DNA from: Streptomyces sp. NBC_01304
GTDB taxonomy: Bacteria > Actinomycetota > Actinomycetes > Streptomycetales > Streptomycetaceae
Length of the DNA: 64,000 nt
NCBI RefSeq assembly: GCF_035975855.1
Contig: NZ_CP109055.1
Location: 8,246,001 to 8,310,000, forward strand
Direction: 5' to 3'
Within the stretch, counting starts at the first letter, position 1. Every line of letters begins with the position of its first letter. This document shows positions 9,658 to 18,980 of the stretch, one piece after another. The notes beneath the pieces were generated by a model that was not told where the DNA came from, made no database searches, and saw nothing but the letters and a program-made list of their open reading frames with translations. The translations under genes were made by a program, and so were the position numbers.

Positions 9658-11736
9658 TCAGCGCTGAGCGGCTTCGAGAGATTCCTTGGCGGCGGCCGTG
9701 ACCGCGTCGGCGGTCAGGCCGAACTCCTGGAAGAGGACCTTGCCGTCCGCCGAAGCACCGAAGTGCTCCAGCGAGACGATGCGGCCGGCGTCGCCGACGA
9801 AACGGTGCCAGGTCAGACCGATCCCGGCCTCGACGGCGACTCGAGCCTTCACCGACGGGGGCAGCACGCTGTCCCGGTAGGCCTGGTCCTGCGCCTCGAA
9901 CCACTCGACGCACGGCATCGAGACGACCCGGGTCGGGACGCCCGCGGCCTGCAGCTGCTCGCGCGCCTCGACGGCGAGCTGGACCTCGGAGCCGGTGCCG
10001 ATGAGGACGACCTGGGCGTTGCCGCCCTCGGCGTCGAACAGGACGTAACCGCCCTTGGCGGCATCCTCGTTGCGCTCGTACGTCGGCACACCCTGGCGGG
10101 TCAGCGCCAGGCCGTGCGGGGCGCTGACCGGGTACTCGCGCTTGCCGCGGCGCAGGATCTCGCGCCAGGCGATCGCCGTCTCGTTGGCGTCGGCCGGGCG
10201 GACCAGGTTGAGGCCGGGGATGGCGCGCAGCGCGGCGATGTGCTCGACCGGCTGGTGGGTCGGGCCGTCCTCGCCGAGACCGATGGAGTCGTGCGTCCAG
10301 ACGTACGTCACCGGCAGGTGCATCAGTGCCGACAGGCGCACGGCGTTGCGCATGTAGTCGGAGAACACCAGGAAGGTGCCGCCGTAGATACGCGTGTGGC
10401 CGTGCAGCGCGATGCCGTTCATGGCCGCGGCCATGGCGTGCTCGCGGATGCCGAAGTGGATCGTGCGGCCGTACGGGTCGGCCTCCGGCAGCGGGTTGCC
10501 CGCCGGGAGGAACGAACTCGTCTTGTCGATCGTGGTGTTGTTCGAGCCCGCGAGGTCGGCGGAGCCGCCCCACAGCTCGGGGATCACCGCGCCGAGCGCC
10601 TGCAGGATCTTGCCGGAGGCGGCACGCGTGGCGACGCCCTTGCCGGTCTCGAACTCGGGGAGCTTCGCCTCCCAGCCGGCCGGCAGCTCGCCCGCGTTGA
10701 TCCGGTCGAACTCCGCGGCACGCTCCGGGTTGGCGGTGCGCCATTCCTGGAAGCTCTTGTCCCACTCGGCCTTGGCCTGGGCGCCGCGCTCAAGAGCCTT
10801 GCGGGTGTGGCCGATGACCTCGTCCGACACCTCGAAGGACTTCTCCGGGTCGAAGCCCAGGACGCGCTTGGTGGCGGCCACCTCGTCGTCGCCGAGCGCC
10901 GAGCCGTGCGCGGCCTCGGTGTTCTGCGCGTTCGGCGCGGGCCAGGCGATGATCGAGCGCATCGCGATGAAGGACGGCTTGTCCGTCACGGCCTTGGCGG
11001 CCTCGATCGCGTTGAACAGCGCCTCGGGGTCCAGGTCGCCGTCCGGCTTCGCGGCGACGCGCTGGACGTGCCAGCCGTACGCCTCGTACCGCAGAGCCGT
11101 GTCCTCGGAGACCGCGGTCTCGGTGTCGCCCTCGATCGAGATGTGGTTGTCGTCCCACAGCAGGACCAGGTTGCCGAGCTTCTGGTGGCCCGCGAGGGAG
11201 GACGCCTCGGCGGAGATGCCCTCCTGGAGGCAGCCGTCACCGGCGATCGCGTACACGAAGTGGTCGAAGGGGCTCTCGCCGGCGGCTGCGGCCGGGTCGA
11301 ACAGACCGCGCTCGTACCGGGCGGCCATCGCCATGCCCACGGCGTTGGCGACACCCTGGCCCAGCGGACCGGTGGTCGTCTCGACGCCCGCGGTGTGGCC
11401 GTACTCCGGGTGACCGGGGGTCTTCGAACCCCAGGTGCGGAACGCCTTCAGGTCGTCCAGCTCCAGGCCGAACCCGGCCAGGTACAGCTGCACGTACAGC
11501 GTGAGGGACGAGTGTCCGGCGGACAGGACGAAGCGGTCCCGGCCCACCCACTCGGGGTCGGCGGGGTCGTGGCGCATCACCTTCTGGAAGAGGGTGTACG
11601 CGGCCGGGGACAGGCTCATCGCCGTACCGGGATGGCCGTTGCCGACCTTCTGTACGGCGTCCGCGGCCAGAACGCGGCCGGTGTCCACGGCCCGCTGGTC
11701 AAGGTCGGTCCACTGGAGGTCTGCGTTGGTGCTCAC
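9658..11736 (-). CDS. tkt: Transketolase
   Basis: 692 aa; thiamine-diphosphate enzyme of the non-oxidative pentose-phosphate branch. Domains in order: TPP-binding ([18 protein letters not shown] near residue 33; [15 protein letters not shown] near 155), pyrimidine-binding ([20 protein letters not shown] near 470) and C-terminal. The start is GTG 11736. It is the first gene of the operon, so its promoter must lie in the 371-bp gap upstream. Confidence 0.97.
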   Translation of the reverse strand: MSTNADLQWTDLDQRAVDTGRVLAADAVQKVGNGHPGTAMSLSPAAYTLFQKVMRHDPADPEWVGRDRFVLSAGHSSLTLYVQLYLAGFGLELDDLKAFRTWGSKTPGHPEYGHTAGVETTTGPLGQGVANAVGMAMAARYERGLFDPAAAAGESPFDHFVYAIAGDGCLQEGISAEASSLAGHQKLGNLVLLWDDNHISIEGDTETAVSEDTALRYEAYGWHVQRVAAKPDGDLDPEALFNAIEAAKAVTDKPSFIAMRSIIAWPAPNAQNTEAAHGSALGDDEVAATKRVLGFDPEKSFEVSDEVIGHTRKALERGAQAKAEWDKSFQEWRTANPERAAEFDRINAGELPAGWEAKLPEFETGKGVATRAASGKILQALGAVIPELWGGSADLAGSNNTTIDKTSSFLPAGNPLPEADPYGRTIHFGIREHAMAAAMNGIALHGHTRIYGGTFLVFSDYMRNAVRLSALMHLPVTYVWTHDSIGLGEDGPTHQPVEHIAALRAIPGLNLVRPADANETAIAWREILRRGKREYPVSAPHGLALTRQGVPTYERNEDAAKGGYVLFDAEGGNAQVVLIGTGSEVQLAVEAREQLQAAGVPTRVVSMPCVEWFEAQDQAYRDSVLPPSVKARVAVEAGIGLTWHRFVGDAGRIVSLEHFGASADGKVLFQEFGLTADAVTAAAKESLEAAQR

Positions 11737-12107
11737 CCTGGGTCAGGGCTCCTCTCCACATGCTGCACATGTCGAATCCGGTGCTGTCCGTGCGCTGCGT
11801 CTTTGCAAGCGGTGCGCCCACCGGGCGTTGTCGAGCCTACCGCTGGAATGGCGTGCACCTATTCGACTCATTCCAGACTGCAGGGACTTGCCGAAGTTCG
11901 CCTCCGGAGGGCGCGCTCACCCGTGCCGACCCCTGCTCAGGGAGGTGCGCTCACCCGTGTCGGCCCCCGCTCAGGACGCCACGGACAACACGACCCACCC
12001 CCGCGAAGGACGAGGTATGGGCAACCTCTACAGTGGCGTGGTACGCGCGAGCCTTTACCCGGTGTTCACACCTGGAGGCTTGCTGGGAGTCTCTGTCAGG
12101 GGTGTGC
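11737..12107. promoter_or_regulatory. Divergent tkt/ctaB intergenic region with a 29-nt tandem direct repeat
   Basis: This 371-bp gap must hold the promoters of both the pentose-phosphate operon and ctaB. It contains two 29-nt direct repeats with 26 matches, GCGCTCACCCGTG... at 11913-11941 and again at 11947-11975 (period 34). I see no gene. A TACAGT hexamer at 12029-12034 could be a ctaB -10 box, without a convincing -35. Confidence 0.55.
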
Positions 12108-13049
12108 GTGACGGCCGTTGAATCCCGTCCTGCGGGTGTGCTCGGGACCAGCTCAGGCCACCGGCCGTTCGGGGCCCGTGTCATGGCGTTCGTGGCGCTC
12201 ACGAAGCCGCGGATCATCGAGCTGCTGCTCATCACGACCGTTCCGGTGATGTTCCTCGCCGAACAAGGCGTGCCCAACCTGTGGCTGGTCCTCGCGACCT
12301 GCTTCGGCGGCTACCTGTCGGCCGGCGGTGCCAACGCGCTCAACATGTACATCGACCGCGACATCGACGCCCTGATGGACCGCACCTCGCAGCGGCCGCT
12401 GGTCACCGGCATGGTCTCGCCCCGCGAATGCCTGGTCTTCGGCATCTCGCTCGGTGTGATCTCCACGGTCTTCTTCGGCCTGGTGGTCAACTGGCTGTCC
12501 GCCTGGCTGTCGCTCGGCGCGCTGCTCTTCTACGTGGTCGTCTACACGATGATCCTGAAGCGCCGCACCGCGCAGAACATCGTCTGGGGCGGCATCGCCG
12601 GCTGCATGCCGGTCCTCATCGGCTGGTCCGCGGTCACCAACTCCATGTCGTGGGCCGCCGTCATCCTCTTCCTGGTCATCTTCTTCTGGACGCCGCCGCA
12701 CTACTGGCCGCTGTCCATGAAGGTGAAGGACGACTACGCGCGTGTCGGCGTCCCGATGCTCCCGGTCGTCGCCTCCAACAAGGTCGTGGCCCGGCAGATC
12801 GTCATCTACAGCTGGGTCATGGTCGGCGTCTCGCTGCTCCTCACCCCGCTCGGCTACACCGGCTGGTTCTACACCGCGGTGGCCCTGCTGACCGGCGGCT
12901 TCTGGCTCTGGGAGGCGCACAGCCTGCAGTCCCGCGCCAAGTCGGGCGTGACGGGCGGCAAGCTCAAGGAGATGCGGCTCTTCCACTGGTCGATCACGTA
13001 TGTGTCGCTGCTGTTCGTGGCGATCGCAGTGGACCCGTTCCTGCGCTGA
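12108..13049 (+). CDS. ctaB: Protohaem IX farnesyltransferase (haem O synthase)
   Basis: 313-aa UbiA-superfamily membrane enzyme that attaches a farnesyl group to protohaem for the aa3-type cytochrome oxidase. Seen: the first prenyl-diphosphate motif [20 protein letters not shown] near residue 75 and the second Asp-rich loop [14 protein letters not shown] near 205; about nine hydrophobic helices. I start at GTG 12108 (GGGG upstream) because the conserved segment begins [10 protein letters not shown]; the open frame extends further upstream without conserved sequence. Haem A synthase (ctaA) lies 5 kb downstream on the other strand. Confidence 0.95.
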   Translation: MTAVESRPAGVLGTSSGHRPFGARVMAFVALTKPRIIELLLITTVPVMFLAEQGVPNLWLVLATCFGGYLSAGGANALNMYIDRDIDALMDRTSQRPLVTGMVSPRECLVFGISLGVISTVFFGLVVNWLSAWLSLGALLFYVVVYTMILKRRTAQNIVWGGIAGCMPVLIGWSAVTNSMSWAAVILFLVIFFWTPPHYWPLSMKVKDDYARVGVPMLPVVASNKVVARQIVIYSWVMVGVSLLLTPLGYTGWFYTAVALLTGGFWLWEAHSLQSRAKSGVTGGKLKEMRLFHWSITYVSLLFVAIAVDPFLR

Positions 13050-13119
13050 GTCCTGCGGGGCGCGGCGGGTCAGTGCTTCAGCCCGGCTGATGCGCGTGGG
13101 TCATCCCACGTGTCGTCGC

Positions 13120-13166
13120 GGGGGCGCTGCCCCCGGGCCCCCGCTCCTCAAACGCCGGAGGGGCTG
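13120..13166. repeat. Dispersed Streptomyces intergenic repeat element
   Basis: The segment GGGGCGCTGCCCCCGGGCCC followed by CTCAAACGCCGGAGGGGCTG resembles a short palindromic element I remember as very common between convergent Streptomyces genes. It lies between convergent ctaB and the cupin gene and may act as a bidirectional terminator. Family assignment is from memory. Confidence 0.55.
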
Positions 13167-13177
13167 GTTGTTGGCCC

Positions 13178-13501
13178 TCAGTCCTTCAACTCGACGATGA
13201 TCTCGTGGTAGGGCTTTGCCCCCACATTGATCGCGGTTTCGATGCCTCCGCGATCGATCGGCACCACCATGCCCGGCTCGATGTCGGCCGCCAGACAGTC
13301 CTTGTACGGCCCCTCCGTGTCGGGCTCCGGCTGTACGGCGACCCGGTCTCCCGCGATCTGGATCAGTACGTAATCCAGCTCATGGCGGTGTACGTCGCTG
13401 CGTTCGCCCGGTGCGAGACGCAGCTCCCACACCCGGACCCGGTCGTTCTCGAAGAGCACCTTGGTGCCCACGCCGCCGAGGACCCGCTCCGGCTCGCTCA
13501 T
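13178..13501 (-). CDS. Small cupin-fold protein
   Basis: 107 aa, a single compact cupin domain: VRVWELRLAPGERSDVHRHELDYVLIQIAGDRV. The HRHELDY segment gives a metal-binding HxH...E pattern, but the third histidine of motif 2 is not obvious. It lies 36 bp downstream of the 2-hydroxyacid dehydrogenase on the same strand and is probably co-transcribed. Substrate unknown; such proteins are often small-molecule isomerases or oxygenases. Confidence 0.8.
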   Translation of the reverse strand: MSEPERVLGGVGTKVLFENDRVRVWELRLAPGERSDVHRHELDYVLIQIAGDRVAVQPEPDTEGPYKDCLAADIEPGMVVPIDRGGIETAINVGAKPYHEIIVELKD

Positions 13502-13537
13502 GCCTGCTTCCCTCCGTCGGATGGCGGTCGGACGCCT

Positions 13538-14590
13538 TCAGTAGCCGCGCCCCGGATCCACCTCGTTGACCAGGGGCCGTCCGTCCAGATAGCGGGACAG
13601 GTTGTCCCGGAACAGCGTGAAGACCCCCGTGAAGTGCTCGCCCGCCGCGGTCGCCACATGGGGTGACAGGCACAGGTTCGGGGCCTCGAAGAGCGGGCTG
13701 TCGGCCGGCAGCGGCTCGACCCGGGTTACATCGAGCGCCGCCCCCGCGAGCCGCCCGCCGCGCAGCGCCTCGATCAGGGCGTCCTCGTCGACCAGCGAGC
13801 CGCGGCCCACATTGCAGAAGAACGCGCCCGGCCGCATCGCCGCGAAGGCGTCGGCGTCCATCAGGTTCGCCGTCTGAGGGGTCTCGGGCGCGGCCGCGAG
13901 CACCGCGTCGCAGGCGCCCAGGAAGTCCTTCAGCCGGTCGCGGGCGAAGACCTCGTCGACGTACGAAGGACGGGGCAGCGACGGATCGCGGCGCATCGCC
14001 ACGACCCCCATGTCCAGGGCCTTCCCGAACCGCGCGAGCCGTGACCCGATGTGGCCCAGACCGATCACGCCCAGCGTCCGCCCCGCCAACTGCTCGCCGA
14101 ACGGCCGCCTGGCGTCCCGCGCGCGCTGCACCTCGTCCATCTCGCGCAGCCGCTTGGCGTGCTCCAGCAGGCGGGCCAGCGCGAACTCGGCGACCGAGGC
14201 GCCGTTGATGCCGGCCGCGGTGGTCAGCCGTACGCCCTCCAGACCGGCCGTCAGGAGATGCCCGATGCCCGCCCCGATCCCCTGCACCCAGCGGAGCCGT
14301 GGCGCGAGGCCCCGCACGTCGAAGGGCAGATCGGCGGTCAGGACCACCTTGGCCTCGGCGAACAGGGCGCGCTGTTCGGCGGTGAGTTCGGGGGCGAGGG
14401 AGCGCAGGTCGTCGTGGAGCGGGGGAGTGCCCCGGGCGGCGCGGAGCGTGTCCGACTCGACGTAGCGGCAGTCGACGAGACGTACCCGCGGGTCCAGCGC
14501 CCGGACCGCCGCGAGATCGGCCGCCACCGCCTCGGCCGGCCGCACATCCCACTTGGGCGGATAGCAGATCCCGACCACCAACTCGTCCAT
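13538..14590 (-). CDS. D-isomer-specific 2-hydroxyacid dehydrogenase family protein
   Basis: 350 aa. The NAD-binding domain contains TLGVIGLGHIGSRLARFGKAL near residue 165 (GxGxxG) and the catalytic Arg/Glu/His regions are present (FFCNVGRGSLVDEDAL for Arg; LCLSPHVATAAGEH for His). The N-terminal 100 residues form the flanking substrate-binding domain. It reduces a 2-keto acid or oxidises the hydroxy acid; the exact substrate cannot be read. Likely first gene of a two-gene operon with the cupin. Confidence 0.88.
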   Translation of the reverse strand: MDELVVGICYPPKWDVRPAEAVAADLAAVRALDPRVRLVDCRYVESDTLRAARGTPPLHDDLRSLAPELTAEQRALFAEAKVVLTADLPFDVRGLAPRLRWVQGIGAGIGHLLTAGLEGVRLTTAAGINGASVAEFALARLLEHAKRLREMDEVQRARDARRPFGEQLAGRTLGVIGLGHIGSRLARFGKALDMGVVAMRRDPSLPRPSYVDEVFARDRLKDFLGACDAVLAAAPETPQTANLMDADAFAAMRPGAFFCNVGRGSLVDEDALIEALRGGRLAGAALDVTRVEPLPADSPLFEAPNLCLSPHVATAAGEHFTGVFTLFRDNLSRYLDGRPLVNEVDPGRGY

Positions 14591-14712
14591 GGCGCCTCCC
14601 CGAGGCAGGTCCTATCACGGGGAGGTGGAAGGGGGAACGGCTCCGGCACCGTGGCCCAGACCACGCACCCCGGGCGTCGCCGAATGATCTACCCGTCGGT
14701 AGCATCCTGTTC

Positions 14713-15081
14713 ATGGCAGACACCAAGGCTGAGACCACCCAGGCCGAAGACACTCCGTCCGCTTCCGTGGAGCCGCGCGCGCAGCGCCAGGCCGCCAAGC
14801 TGGCCAAGCAGATCGGTGCCTTCGCGGGCAAGCACGGCGGGGCCGAGGCGCAGCTCGCGTACATCGGGGAGCGCGGCACCCGCATCGCCCTCGTCGGCGA
14901 GGACGGCGAGTGGGGCAACCTGGTGGCGCGGACCGACGCGATCGCGCGCAGCGCCGTCGAGCAGGCCGGCCTCACTGTGCACGAGGACTTCGACGGGGAG
15001 TTCGCATCGAAGGTGCGCACCGGCCCGTACGAGTGGTCGCGCATGGCGGGCATCCAGGTCGGTGGGCCGCGCAACACCTGA
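14713..15081 (+). CDS. Conserved hypothetical protein (122 aa)
   Basis: Acidic/Ala-rich N-terminus of ~25 residues, then a compact domain (QAAKLAKQIGAFAGKHGG, RTDAIARSAVEQAGLTVHEDFD). No recognised family, membrane segment or metal motif. No ribosome binding site is visible before ATG 14713, while a TAGCAT hexamer lies at 14700-14705, so the message may be very short-leadered or leaderless. Confidence 0.75.
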   Translation: MADTKAETTQAEDTPSASVEPRAQRQAAKLAKQIGAFAGKHGGAEAQLAYIGERGTRIALVGEDGEWGNLVARTDAIARSAVEQAGLTVHEDFDGEFASKVRTGPYEWSRMAGIQVGGPRNT

Positions 15082-15169
15082 GGTCAGGGGCGTGAGCAAC
15101 ACCTGAGGCCGGGTCAACTCGTTGCACCGTGGGGCGAACGCCCTGCACGGTCCACGCACGGGAGCCCGG

Positions 15170-16261
15170 ATGATCGAAACGCCGACCCTGGTGGATCAGT
15201 ACTGCCACGGCGTGCTCCGCACGGAACTGGGCCTCGGCACGTTCGAGGCCCATCTGGGCCGGGGCGAGGGACCGCCCGCCCCCGGCACCACCTTCTTCGA
15301 CACCCAGACGGGTTTCGCGGTACGCCGCTGGTGTCCGCCCCTGCTCGGTCTGGAGCCGCACTGCCCGCCGGCCCGCTATCTGGCGCGACGCCGGGAGCTC
15401 GGCGTCATCGAGTCGGGACGGCGGCTCCTTCGTGGCTCCGGCATCGAGACGTACCTCGTCGACACCGGCCTGCCCGGCGATCTGACCCCGCCGCTCGAAC
15501 TGGCCGCCGCGGGCGCCGCCGAGGCGCATGAGATCGTCCGCCTGGAATTACTGGCGGAGCAGGTCGCCGACACCTCCGGCACCGTCGAGTCGTTCCTCGC
15601 CAACCTCGCCGAATCCGTGCACGGAGCGGCAGCGGGCGCGGTCGCCTTCTCGTCCGTGGCGGGCGTACGGCACGGCGACGCGCTCGCCCCGGAGCCGCCC
15701 GGCGCCGGCGAGGTGCGGGGCGCCGCGGCCCGGTGGCTGGCGGGGCGGCAGGTGGGCGGCGTGCTCACCGATCCGGTGCTCCTGCGCCATCTGCTGTGGA
15801 TCGCGGTGGCCAGCGGGCTGCCGCTGCAGCTGCACTCGGGGGCCACGGATCCGGGGGCGTACGCGACCGAATTCGCGCGGGCGACGGCGGGGCTCGGCAC
15901 CGATGTGGTGCTGCTGCACGGCTATCCGTACCACCGGCAGGCGGCCCAGCTCGCGGCCGTCTTCCCGCACGTCTACGCGGACCTGGGGCCGGCGCTCGTG
16001 CGCAGCGGGGCGCGGGCGGCCGCCGTACTCGCGGAGATCCTGGAGCTCGCGCCGTTCGGCAAGCTGCTGTTCTCCAGCGGGGCGCACGGACTGCCCGAGC
16101 TGCATGTGGTGGGGGCCCGGCTGTTCCTCGAGGCGATGGGGCGGGTGCTCGGGGGATGGGTGGCCGAGGGCGCCTGGTCGCGGGGGGATGCGGATCGGGT
16201 GGCCGAGTTGATCGGGGCGGGGAACGCTCGGCGGGTGTACGGGCTGGACGGGGACGGTTGA
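15170..16261 (+). CDS. Amidohydrolase family protein
   Basis: 363 aa of the amidohydrolase-2 / TIM-barrel type. Strand-end histidines fit the family: VDQYCHG near residue 10, LPLQLHSGATDPG near 225 and VVLLHGYPYHRQA near 250; a late Asp/Glu region follows (VYADLGPALVRSG). Start ATG 15170 has GGAGCCCGG immediately upstream. Its metal site looks incomplete compared with the classic HxH, so activity is uncertain. It stands alone. Confidence 0.8.
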   Translation: MIETPTLVDQYCHGVLRTELGLGTFEAHLGRGEGPPAPGTTFFDTQTGFAVRRWCPPLLGLEPHCPPARYLARRRELGVIESGRRLLRGSGIETYLVDTGLPGDLTPPLELAAAGAAEAHEIVRLELLAEQVADTSGTVESFLANLAESVHGAAAGAVAFSSVAGVRHGDALAPEPPGAGEVRGAAARWLAGRQVGGVLTDPVLLRHLLWIAVASGLPLQLHSGATDPGAYATEFARATAGLGTDVVLLHGYPYHRQAAQLAAVFPHVYADLGPALVRSGARAAAVLAEILELAPFGKLLFSSGAHGLPELHVVGARLFLEAMGRVLGGWVAEGAWSRGDADRVAELIGAGNARRVYGLDGDG

Positions 16262-16367
16262 GGGCGCGGCGGGGTGCGTGGTGGGGGTGTGCAGGGCGGT
16301 GGGGTGCCGGGCGATGGGGTTGCCCGGCGGGGGTGTGCCGAGCGCCCGGGAGAGTGTGCCGCCGGGG

Positions 16368-16868
16368 TTATACGCGGAGGCGGCTGATCGCCTCGGGGGT
16401 GAGGTGCCGGGACAGTACGTCCAGCGCATCGGACACCTCGCGCAGCCGGTCCGCGTCATGGGTGCCGAGCGCGGTGGCGAGGGCCTCCTCGATGCGGCTG
16501 GAGCGGACTTCGGCCACGCGCTTGGAGACCGCGGCGGCCTGGCGGATCAACTGCCGTCTGCCGTCGGAGGGGTCGGGCGCCGTCTCGATGGAACCCGCCT
16601 CCTTCAGGCGGGCCACGGCGCCGGACACCTGGCTCTGGGGGAGACCGGTGCGGGACGCGATGGCGCTGACCGAGGTGTCCGGGTGGGTGAGCACGTCACT
16701 GAGGACGATCATGACGGCTCGGGTGCCGCCCTTGTGCTGCCCGTCGGCTCCGCTTCCGGCTGCCGCTCCGACTTCGGGCTGGGGCAGGGCCTCTTCGCCG
16801 ATCTTCATCAGGGTGCGGCCGAGGAGGAACAGCTCGACGCCGGTCATCGATGAGCTCATGGGCCTCAT
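16368..16868 (-). CDS. MarR family transcriptional repressor
   Basis: 166 aa with the MarR winged helix: VLTHPDTSVSAIASRTGLPQSQVSGAVARLKEAG around residues 60-90, then the basic wing PDPSDGRRQLI. ATG 16868 or an internal ATG at 16844 could be the start; neither has a strong ribosome binding site. It is divergent from an alpha/beta hydrolase; a striking 32-bp palindrome lies between them, 27 bp before this start, making autoregulation and control of the hydrolase likely. Confidence 0.88.
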   Translation of the reverse strand: MRPMSSSMTGVELFLLGRTLMKIGEEALPQPEVGAAAGSGADGQHKGGTRAVMIVLSDVLTHPDTSVSAIASRTGLPQSQVSGAVARLKEAGSIETAPDPSDGRRQLIRQAAAVSKRVAEVRSSRIEEALATALGTHDADRLREVSDALDVLSRHLTPEAISRLRV

Positions 16869-16881
16869 GCTACAAGGGGCT

Positions 16882-16926
16882 CCATCAAGAGTGATACATC
16901 AAGAATGATGCATCACTCTTGATGTA
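16882..16926. promoter_or_regulatory. MarR-type operator: 32-bp palindrome plus an extra half-site
   Basis: TACATCAAGAATGATG at 16895-16910 and CATCACTCTTGATGTA at 16911-16926 form a contiguous inverted repeat with one mismatch pair in 16. A third copy of the half-site, CATCAAGAGTGAT, lies at 16883-16895 in direct orientation. The AT-rich block lies midway between the divergent MarR and hydrolase genes. Confidence 0.85.
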
Positions 16927-17006
16927 TCGAAAAAGATGCACTAACTTATGGGGTGCGAGGAGACGCCGTGCGGGCGTCGCCCGGTCGACCAACGCTGGGA
17001 GTCCCG

Positions 17007-17822
17007 ATGTTCCTCACCACCGATGGCGCCAAGCTCTACTACGAAGTCCGCGGATGCGGCCCGACGCTGCTCATCTCGCAGAGCGGCGAGGGTGGCGCGG
17101 AGCGCAGCTCGGATCTGGTCGACCGGCTCACCGACCGGTACACCGTGGTGACCTACGACCGCCGCGGCCTGTCCCGCAGCACCATTGACGACCCGGCCCG
17201 GGGCGTGACGATGGCGGCGCACGCCGACGACGTGCACCGGCTCCTGGCCGCGCTCACCGATGAGCCCGTGGCAATGCTCGGGTGCAGCATGGGCGGCGCG
17301 ATCGGGCTGCACCTCGCGGCCACACACCCCGAGCAGTTGGGCACCCTCGTGGCGCACGACCCGATCGTGCCGAAGCTGCTGCCCGCCGGCCGGGAGGCGG
17401 AGCACAAAGAGCAGCTCGCCCAGCTGCAGCAGGTGTACCGCGAGGGCGGTCTGAGTGCGGCCCTTCCAGAGATAGCCCGGACCCTCGCCATCGACCCCAC
17501 GCACCAGGACGTGGAGCCGGACCTGACGCCGATACCGTTCACGCCGACCCGCGTCGCGAACTTCGACTTCTTCATCAGGGAGGACTTCACCGGGGTCATC
17601 GACGACGACCTGGACCTCGACGCGGTGCGCCGTGCACCGGTGCGCATCGTGCCCGCGAACGGTCGCACCACCGCGCCGTCGGTGTTCGTGGGGCAGTGCG
17701 GACGTGGCCTGGCGGAGCTGCTCGGCGTGCCGGCCGTGGAGTTCCCGGGCGGGCACAACGGCAATTTGACGCATCCACGGGCGTACGCCGCCCACTTGCT
17801 CGCCGTGCTGGACGCGGTGTGA
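17007..17822 (+). CDS. Alpha/beta hydrolase
   Basis: 271 aa. Nucleophile elbow VAMLGCSMGGAIGLH (Ser near residue 93), the oxyanion region near residue 25 (SQSGEGG), the YDRRGLSRS strand and a C-terminal catalytic His in FPGGHNGNL. ATG 17007 has GGGAG eight bases upstream; an earlier in-frame start at 16953 adds poor-quality sequence. The divergent MarR gene and shared operator suggest induction by a small aromatic or lipid-like compound; the substrate is unknown. Confidence 0.88.
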   Translation: MFLTTDGAKLYYEVRGCGPTLLISQSGEGGAERSSDLVDRLTDRYTVVTYDRRGLSRSTIDDPARGVTMAAHADDVHRLLAALTDEPVAMLGCSMGGAIGLHLAATHPEQLGTLVAHDPIVPKLLPAGREAEHKEQLAQLQQVYREGGLSAALPEIARTLAIDPTHQDVEPDLTPIPFTPTRVANFDFFIREDFTGVIDDDLDLDAVRRAPVRIVPANGRTTAPSVFVGQCGRGLAELLGVPAVEFPGGHNGNLTHPRAYAAHLLAVLDAV

Positions 17823-17921
17823 GCCGGGCGGCGGCTGACGCGAGGTGCGTGGGGTGGCTGCCGATGGGGTGTGAGCGGGGCGGACGGATGACGCCGGGTG
17901 GGCGGGGCGGTGACCGGTCGG

Positions 17922-18926
17922 TCAGACCTTGGTCAGTGCCGGGTCCGCCTGGGCGGGGACCTCCACCGCTTCCAGCGGCCGCTCGCGCAGCGAGAGCAGG
18001 ACCCGGATCACCGCGACCCACATGATGCACGAGCCCAACATGTGGGCGCCCACCAGGACTTCGGGCAGCTCGGTGAAGTACTGGACGTAACCGATCCCGC
18101 CCTGGGCGAGCAGGATCAGGAACAGTGCGCGGGTGCGGTGCAGCGGCCCGACCGGTGCGTCGACGGCCTTGAGGACGAACCACAGGGCGAAGGTCAGGGA
18201 CACCACGATCCAGGCCAGGACGGCGTGCAGCTTGGTGACGTCCTCCCAGTTCAGGGGGATGCGCTTGACCTCGCTCGAGTCGCCGGCGTGCGGGCCCGCA
18301 CCCGTGACGACGGTGCCCACCGCGACCAGGAGCCCGGCCGCCACCGTGAGGAACCACACCAGCTGCTGCACGGCCTTGCCGACCAGCGGACGCGGCTCGG
18401 CATCGCCCTCGCGCAGCCGCGTGAACATGATCGTGGCGACCGTGATCAGGGACGTGGAGAGCAGGAAGTGCGCGGCCACCGTGTAGGGGTTGAGGCCGAC
18501 CAGGACGACGATGCCGCCGAGGATCGAGTTGCCCATGACGAGCCAGAACTGCAGCCAGCCGAGCCGGGTCAGGCTGCGCCGGTACGGCTTCTCGGAGCGC
18601 ACCGCGATGATCGCCCAGCCGACGGCCGCACACAGGACGTACGTCAGCAGGCGGTTGCCGAACTCGATGTAGCCGTGGAAGCCCATCTCGGAGGTCGTGG
18701 TGAGCGAGTCGCTCGTGCACTTGGGCCAGGTCGGGCAGCCGAGGCCGGACCCGGTCAGGCGGACCGCGCCGCCGGTCACCACGATGGCGATGTTCATCAG
18801 CAGTGAGGCGAGGACCGCTCGGCGGACCGTCCGGGGCGCCGGGGTCCAGCGCTCGGCGATGAAGGCCAGCGGATTGCGCGCGGCTTGGGCCAGTTCGGCT
18901 CGGGTCACGTGGGGCACGGGGGCCAT
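17922..18926 (-). CDS. ctaA: Haem A synthase
   Basis: 334-aa membrane protein that oxidises the C8 methyl of haem O to haem A. Seen: GGAVRLTGSGLGCPTWPKC near residue 50, with the loop cysteine pair, GFHGYIEFGNRLLTY with a haem-ligand His, and AAHFLLSTSLI and ILVGAHMLGSCIMW with later His ligands. Eight hydrophobic helices. The start is uncertain: ATG 18926 (MAPVPHVTRAEL) fits homologues but lacks a clear ribosome binding site; ATG 18947 or TTG 18968 are alternatives. Confidence 0.93.
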   Translation of the reverse strand: MAPVPHVTRAELAQAARNPLAFIAERWTPAPRTVRRAVLASLLMNIAIVVTGGAVRLTGSGLGCPTWPKCTSDSLTTTSEMGFHGYIEFGNRLLTYVLCAAVGWAIIAVRSEKPYRRSLTRLGWLQFWLVMGNSILGGIVVLVGLNPYTVAAHFLLSTSLITVATIMFTRLREGDAEPRPLVGKAVQQLVWFLTVAAGLLVAVGTVVTGAGPHAGDSSEVKRIPLNWEDVTKLHAVLAWIVVSLTFALWFVLKAVDAPVGPLHRTRALFLILLAQGGIGYVQYFTELPEVLVGAHMLGSCIMWVAVIRVLLSLRERPLEAVEVPAQADPALTKV

Positions 18927-18980
18927 CCTAGGAGGAGGCTTGTGCATCCGTTCACGAGGGGTGGCCAAATCGCGCCGAGA

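Noticed and set aside
11913..11975. CRISPR-like repeats
   Set aside because: Only two adjacent copies with a 5-nt gap and no spacers; no cas genes in the window.
13380..15077. 565-aa minus-strand frame over the hydroxyacid dehydrogenase region
   Set aside because: It lies in another frame of genuine genes with clear motifs and has no recognisable protein sequence.
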